Source: Acidobacteriota bacterium
Lineage (GTDB): Bacteria; Acidobacteriota; Terriglobia; Terriglobales; Acidobacteriaceae
Length of the DNA stretch: 5,425 bases
Reading direction: 5' to 3'
Assembly (NCBI GenBank): GCA_021846065.1
Contig: JAJZCP010000127.1
Span: forward strand, 1-5,425
The position numbers and the translations under genes were made by a program. Under the pieces are notes generated by a model that had not been told where the DNA came from, ran no database searches, and saw only the letters and a list, made by a program, of their open reading frames with translations. This document shows, one piece after another, positions 1 to 3,226 of the stretch (positions are counted from its first letter, which is position 1; each line of letters starts with the position of its first letter).

Positions 1-387
1 GTTGAGCGCATGCTTGGTGAGCGCGCGCGCGCCCACTTCGAGCACCATCGTCGAGCACTTGCCGGGCGCGTGGTAGTACTGCTCGACGCCATAGACGACG
101 CCTTGGCCGGAGGTAAAGTTGACGACGCGTTTGCCGCAGACGGAGTGAGCGATGGCGCCGCCCTGCGCCGCGTGTTCGCCTTCGGTTTCAATGGCGATGG
201 TGCTGTGGCCAAAGACGGTGAGGTTGCCCTCGGCAAAGGATTGCTGGAACAGCTCGCCACCCTCGGTGGACGGCGTGATGGGATAAAAGACGCCCGCGTC
301 GGCAATGCGCGCCTCGGTATGATAGGCGATGAGCTGATTGCCGTTGGCAGTGATGCGAATTCCGGGGTAGCGTGCCTTGTTCTTCAT
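1..387 (-). CDS. Pyruvate/2-oxoacid:ferredoxin oxidoreductase family protein, N-terminal part (runs off left edge)
   Basis: The reverse strand is open from an ATG at 387-385 to the window edge (129 residues visible, no stop). Members of this family convert pyruvate or another 2-oxoacid plus CoA to acyl-CoA and CO2 in the cytoplasm, using thiamine diphosphate and passing electrons to ferredoxin or flavodoxin. The visible part is the N-terminal pyrimidine-binding domain (domain I). It contains YPITPSTEGGELF at about residues 35-47, the acidic segment IETEGEHAAQGG at 66-77 (the place of the E-x-x-SEGGAAG motif of classical enzymes), NFTSGQG at 90-96 and GARALTKHALN at 119-129 (compare ARxLxxHALS of the family). 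Codons keep the G/C-rich third positions of a real gene, and the match runs co-linearly. GAGGG (396-392) lies 4 nt before the ATG and supports this start. The family is clear. The substrate, and whether the rest is one fused chain or separate subunits, cannot be decided here, so no symbol is given. Confidence 0.85.
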   Translation of the reverse strand, partial: MKNKARYPGIRITANGNQLIAYHTEARIADAGVFYPITPSTEGGELFQQSFAEGNLTVFGHSTIAIETEGEHAAQGGAIAHSVCGKRVVNFTSGQGVVYGVEQYYHAPGKCSTMVLEVGARALTKHALN

Positions 388-393
388 GGTTCC

Positions 394-403
394 CTCACGT
401 GAG
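394..403. promoter_or_regulatory. Perfect 10-bp palindrome CTCACGTGAG overlapping the oxidoreductase ribosome binding site
   Basis: The sequence CTCACGTGAG is its own reverse complement. On the minus strand its last GAG runs straight into the GAGGG ribosome binding site of the leftward oxidoreductase gene, whose ATG begins at 387. A protein bound here would cover the translation start and could act as an operator. The palindrome has no loop and so is not an RNA hairpin. Palindromes of this length occur a few times by chance in a window of this size, so the function is a guess from position only. Confidence 0.25.
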
Positions 404-436
404 CTGATTGGAGATGGCTGGCTGGTTCGCCGAATA

Positions 437-460
437 TCCCGATGCAACCAGCATCCGGGA
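437..460. repeat. Inverted repeat / hairpin in the presumed leader of the oxidoreductase gene
   Basis: TCCCGATGC (437-445) pairs with GCATC (451-455) plus GGGA (457-460), leaving a 5-nt loop and one bulged C at 456. That is nine base pairs in all. On the minus strand it would form a stable stem-loop about 50 nt upstream of the oxidoreductase start codon if transcription begins near 557. It could equally be a dyad-symmetric operator. There is no T-run after it, so it is not an intrinsic terminator. Confidence 0.4.
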
Positions 461-503
461 CGGGGAAGAATCGAAGAGCCAGAACAGCAGCAGTTGGTTC
501 CGG

Positions 504-518
504 GGCGGATCAACCGCC
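504..518. repeat. Inverted repeat GGCGG-N5-CCGCC
   Basis: GGCGG (504-508) and CCGCC (514-518) are perfect inverted copies around the 5-nt loop ATCAA. Read on the minus strand, the flanking CC and GG could extend the stem after a 2-nt bulge. It lies between the candidate leftward promoter and the first hairpin, so the leader of the oxidoreductase mRNA would carry both. No known riboswitch pattern was recognised. Confidence 0.35.
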
Positions 519-563
519 GGGTACGATAGCCGGTCCATAGGCCGAACTCTCGCAATTGCCCTG

Positions 564-593
564 ATTGTACTGCCCACAGAAATCAGAGAGCAA
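564..593 (-). promoter_or_regulatory. Candidate sigma-70-type promoter for the leftward oxidoreductase gene
   Basis: On the minus strand TTGCTC (593-588) is followed after 18 bp by TACAAT (569-564). These match the -35 (TTGACA) box at 4 of 6 positions and the -10 (TATAAT) box at 5 of 6. Transcription would begin near 557, giving a leader of about 170 nt that contains both inverted repeats and the palindrome. The call rests on reading by eye. Acidobacterial promoters are poorly defined, so confidence is modest. Confidence 0.4.
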
Positions 594-707
594 TCCGGCG
601 TGTTACCTGCTGGGATGAGCAAAAAGCCGCCTCCACGAGGGAAAGATATGGCGATGGAGGAGGGCGGCAATGCGGACGAATCAAGTATCCTGATGTACGA
701 AACTTGA

Positions 708-740
708 GCAGGCTGGCGGCAGGACAAGGCAGGACGCAGG
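708..740 (+). promoter_or_regulatory. GCAGG direct-repeat cluster upstream of the regulator gene (candidate operator)
   Basis: GCAGG occurs at 708, 719, 729 and 736. The two central copies belong to a longer exact repeat, GGCAGGAC, at 718-725 and 728-735, one helical turn (10 bp) apart. OmpR/PhoB-type winged-helix proteins characteristically bind tandem direct repeats spaced by about one turn. The gene starting 23 nt downstream encodes such a domain, so autoregulation is a reasonable hypothesis. Purine-rich repeats can also arise by chance in GC-rich DNA. Confidence 0.3.
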
Positions 741-752
741 CGGAACGAAATC

Positions 753-757
753 GGGAG
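753..757 (+). promoter_or_regulatory. Ribosome binding site of the regulator gene (GGGAG)
   Basis: GGGAG ends 5 nt before the ATG at 763. An in-frame TGA at 760-762 directly precedes that ATG, so no longer form in this frame is possible, and this site fixes the start. Confidence 0.6.
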
Positions 758-762
758 CGTGA

Positions 763-3222
763 ATGGCGGCACGGCGGCAAGGACGATATCGCGTAGCAGG
801 GCTGGACATCGATCCTCGACGGCGCATCTGTGCGCTCGATGGCGCGGAGATTCCGCTGACGGCGCAGGAGTTTGACCTGCTGGAGTACCTCGTCCGCAAT
901 CCGCACCGAGCGATTCCAGCAGCCGAGCTGAAAGCAGGCATCCTGCCGGAAGACGAGAGCGGAGGCATTCCGCTGAAGCAGTATCTGGAGCGCCTGCACA
1001 AGCTGCTGGAGGTGGCTTCGGGCGGTGAGAATCTGCTGATCGAAGGCGAAGATGGCACGCACACGCTGGAAGCCGAGGTGATCTTTGAGCCGGAGATATG
1101 GGCCGACAGCGCGGAGACAACGGTCGAGGAGGTTGCTCCCGGCTATGCGCCTTATCTGACCGGGGATGAAGATGCGGATGTGGTGGAAGGCCGACGGAAG
1201 TGGACTCCTGCGGACCGGGCGCGTCTGCGGCGGATGGTGCTGGTGGTGGTCGGGGTGGCGCTGGCTGCGGTGGCAGCGTGGGGCACATGGTCCTGGATGC
1301 ATCGCCCGCAGCCGTCGGGAGTGAAGGCTGTTGTAAGCCAGATGCGCGACGAAACCGGAGAGATAGGCGCAGCGCTTGATGCCGCGGTCCGGCTGGAGCT
1401 GGAACAGTCGCCGTTTATGGCAGTGGCGACGCCGACCCAGGAGAGCGCCGCGCTCAGCAGCGGCCAGGCAACAGCAAAGGCAAGCAGCGTGAGCGGATCG
1501 GAGGCGCGGCGTGCCTGTCGCGAGCGCGGAGACGACGTGTATGTGAGCGGCGATCTGCGGCGCGTGGGCAATCACCTGGTGGTCACGCTGGAGGCGCACG
1601 ACTGCGCAACCGATCAGTTGCGTGCGCACAGTGCGGGTATCGCGAGGGATCCAGCGGGAGTGGTCTCCGTGCTGACGCCGGTGAGCAGCGATCTGCGGCG
1701 ACAACTGGGCGAGAGCAGAGCGTCGGTGAAGCGAAGCAGCAAAGCACTGAGCCATCCGGGAGAAGCAATTGTGGAGGCGCTGAAAGACTATGCCGAGGCG
1801 GAAACGCAAGCAGGAGCGGGAGAGACAGATGCTGCGATTGTAACGATGCAAAAGGCTCTGGATGCTGACCAGGACTTTGCACTGGCCCAGATGGCGCTCA
1901 GTGGCTTCTATGAGCATGCGCGGCAACCAGAACTGGCGTCGGCCAGCCTGCGTCACGCTTATGAGGAGCGCGACCATTTGCTGCCTGACCAGGTGATGCA
2001 GGTGAAGACGGAATATGCCGAGCGTGTGAGCGAGGATTTGAACGCCGCTCTGGAAGACGCGAAGGTCTGGGGAGCAGCCTATCGCCTGAACTCCGCGCCA
2101 CAGAAGGCGCAAGCGCGGATCGAGCAGCAACTGGGGCAGCCGGAAGCCTCGCTGAATCCGGCATGGAAGGCGCTGGAACTGGACGACGAAGATGCGGGCG
2201 TCTATGCGCTGCTGGCGGAAGGGCAACTGGAGGCCGGACGCCTGGATGAGGCGCAGGGGACGATTCGACTGGCAACCAGCCACGGATTGCGGAATGACCG
2301 GCTGCACTGGATTGCATTTGAGATCGGTGTGGTGCGCGAGGATCAGAATGCGATGCAGACCGTGCGCGCGTGGGCACAGAATCAGCCCGCTACGATGCGC
2401 ATACCGGAGATGCGGATGCCAGAGATGCACATGCTGGATGCTCGCCGGGAGTTTGCCGCCGGCGAGGTGCGCGATGCCGAAGCGGATGCAACAGCAGCAG
2501 TAGCGCAGTGGCGAGATCTGGGCATGGTGGGCGAAGCAGACCGGCAACTGGCCCGGACGGCATGGACCGAAACCCGGCTGGGATTGACGGCGACGGCTTC
2601 GACGACGATGAAGGATCTGCCGGAGATGGTGGACAGCGCACCGATGGCGCTGGTCTGGGCCGAGACCGGCGAACTGGAAAAAGCGACGACGGAGATGCAG
2701 CAGGGATTGGCGGCGCATCCTGCGGGCACGCTGTGGCAGCAGGTGTGGGCGCCGGAGATTCGTGCTGCAATTGCACTGGCCGAAGATAAACCCGAAGCCG
2801 CAGTGGAGGCGCTGCGCATCGCCACCGGATATGAGAAACGCAGTCCGGATATCTGGCTGCTGCGGGCACGCGCATATCTTGCGGAAAAGCAGCCGGAGCT
2901 GGCGGAGATGGAGTTTCGCAAGCTGCTCTCGCATCCGGATGCCGATCCGCTCGATGTGGACTATCCTCTGGCCCAGCTTGGATTGGCGCGCGCGCTGGCC
3001 GCGGAGGGTCGCGAAGCCGAAGCTGCAACCGAATTCATGATGTTGCAGCGGTCAACCTGGAAGACAGCAGACAAGGACCTGCCTCCGTTGCGCGCGGCGC
3101 AGGAGGAGCAGGCAAAACTGAGCGCTGTGGCGCAGGCTGCGGCGCAGACGGCTACATCGGCAAGCACCGTGGCCAGCCCGGCTGAAGCACCGCTTCGGCT
3201 GCCCAAACCGGCTCCTCGATAA
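763..3222 (+). CDS. ToxR/CadC-like membrane regulator: winged-helix DNA-binding domain, one TM helix, extracytoplasmic TPR domain
   Basis: This is a complete 819-residue protein, probably a one-component signal transducer that binds DNA in the cytoplasm and senses outside the membrane. Residues about 8-106 form an OmpR/PhoB-type winged helix: GRYRVAGLDIDPRRR, then the hallmark LTAQEFDLLEYLVRNPHR (32-49), then a shortened recognition-helix region around IPLKQYLERLHKLLE (69-83). An acidic linker follows. The basic stretch RARLRR (152-157) precedes a hydrophobic helix at about 158-177, which puts the N-terminus inside and the C-terminal 640 residues outside. Residues about 188-345 carry LELEQSPF (211-218) and RRQLGESRASV (312-322), a module I know from acidobacterial TPR-containing Ser/Thr kinases and winged-helix proteins. 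Degenerate TPR repeats follow at about 355-400, 460-508 and 663-770, then an Ala/Ser/Pro-rich tail. There is no kinase domain. The gene is divergent from the oxidoreductase and convergent with ppk1. The architecture is sure; the target genes and signal are unknown. Confidence 0.85.
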   Translation: MAARRQGRYRVAGLDIDPRRRICALDGAEIPLTAQEFDLLEYLVRNPHRAIPAAELKAGILPEDESGGIPLKQYLERLHKLLEVASGGENLLIEGEDGTHTLEAEVIFEPEIWADSAETTVEEVAPGYAPYLTGDEDADVVEGRRKWTPADRARLRRMVLVVVGVALAAVAAWGTWSWMHRPQPSGVKAVVSQMRDETGEIGAALDAAVRLELEQSPFMAVATPTQESAALSSGQATAKASSVSGSEARRACRERGDDVYVSGDLRRVGNHLVVTLEAHDCATDQLRAHSAGIARDPAGVVSVLTPVSSDLRRQLGESRASVKRSSKALSHPGEAIVEALKDYAEAETQAGAGETDAAIVTMQKALDADQDFALAQMALSGFYEHARQPELASASLRHAYEERDHLLPDQVMQVKTEYAERVSEDLNAALEDAKVWGAAYRLNSAPQKAQARIEQQLGQPEASLNPAWKALELDDEDAGVYALLAEGQLEAGRLDEAQGTIRLATSHGLRNDRLHWIAFEIGVVREDQNAMQTVRAWAQNQPATMRIPEMRMPEMHMLDARREFAAGEVRDAEADATAAVAQWRDLGMVGEADRQLARTAWTETRLGLTATASTTMKDLPEMVDSAPMALVWAETGELEKATTEMQQGLAAHPAGTLWQQVWAPEIRAAIALAEDKPEAAVEALRIATGYEKRSPDIWLLRARAYLAEKQPELAEMEFRKLLSHPDADPLDVDYPLAQLGLARALAAEGREAEAATEFMMLQRSTWKTADKDLPPLRAAQEEQAKLSAVAQAAAQTATSASTVASPAEAPLRLPKPAPR
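2395..2439 (+). repeat. Degenerate 15-bp tandem repeat, three copies, inside the regulator gene
   Basis: Three consecutive 15-bp units each begin ATG and encode MRIPE, MRMPE and MHMLD (residues 545-559 of the regulator). Copies one and two differ at only a few bases and the third is more diverged. This points to an old local in-frame duplication. It makes a short Met-rich patch in the extracytoplasmic TPR region, between recognisable repeats. Confidence 0.6.
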
Positions 3223-3226
3223 AACA

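Larger units (their letters stand above)
388..762. other. Divergent intergenic region, 375 bp
   Basis: This is the stretch between the start codons of the leftward oxidoreductase gene and the rightward regulator gene, so promoters for both should lie here. I see no gene with a convincing start and no homology in it. It contains a candidate leftward promoter (564-593), two inverted repeats (437-460 and 504-518), a 10-bp palindrome touching the leftward ribosome binding site (394-403) and a GCAGG direct-repeat cluster before the rightward gene (708-740). No convincing rightward sigma-70 promoter was found by eye. The base composition is less G/C-rich than the flanking genes, as expected for a regulatory region. 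Confidence 0.75.

Noticed and set aside
21..32. (GC)6 alternating tract
   Set aside because: It is explained by codons of the conserved GARAL segment of the oxidoreductase. There is no sign of frameshift.
10..402. A 130-codon rightward open frame at the left edge
   Set aside because: It is antisense to the oxidoreductase fragment, which has strong family motifs and a ribosome binding site on the other strand.
408..707. A 99-codon rightward open frame (TTG start) in the intergenic region
   Set aside because: It has no ribosome binding site, no recognisable domain, and a mixed composition. It lies over the candidate promoter and hairpins of the leftward gene.
600..745. Rightward sigma-70 promoter for the regulator gene
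   Set aside because: Boxes such as TATCCT near 686 have no acceptable -35 partner, so nothing was strong enough to annotate.
583..2934. A 783-codon open frame antisense to the regulator gene
   Set aside because: The translation is rich in Arg, His, Gln, Cys and Leu with no domain. It is the expected shadow of a GC-rich gene with few A/T third positions, while the sense strand encodes a clear protein family.
3179..3201. Possible terminator stem at the end of the regulator gene (10 bp with two G-U pairs, 3-nt loop)
   Set aside because: There is no T-run after it on either strand, it lies within coding sequence, and on the ppk1 transcript the wobble pairs become mismatches, leaving a 5-bp stem.
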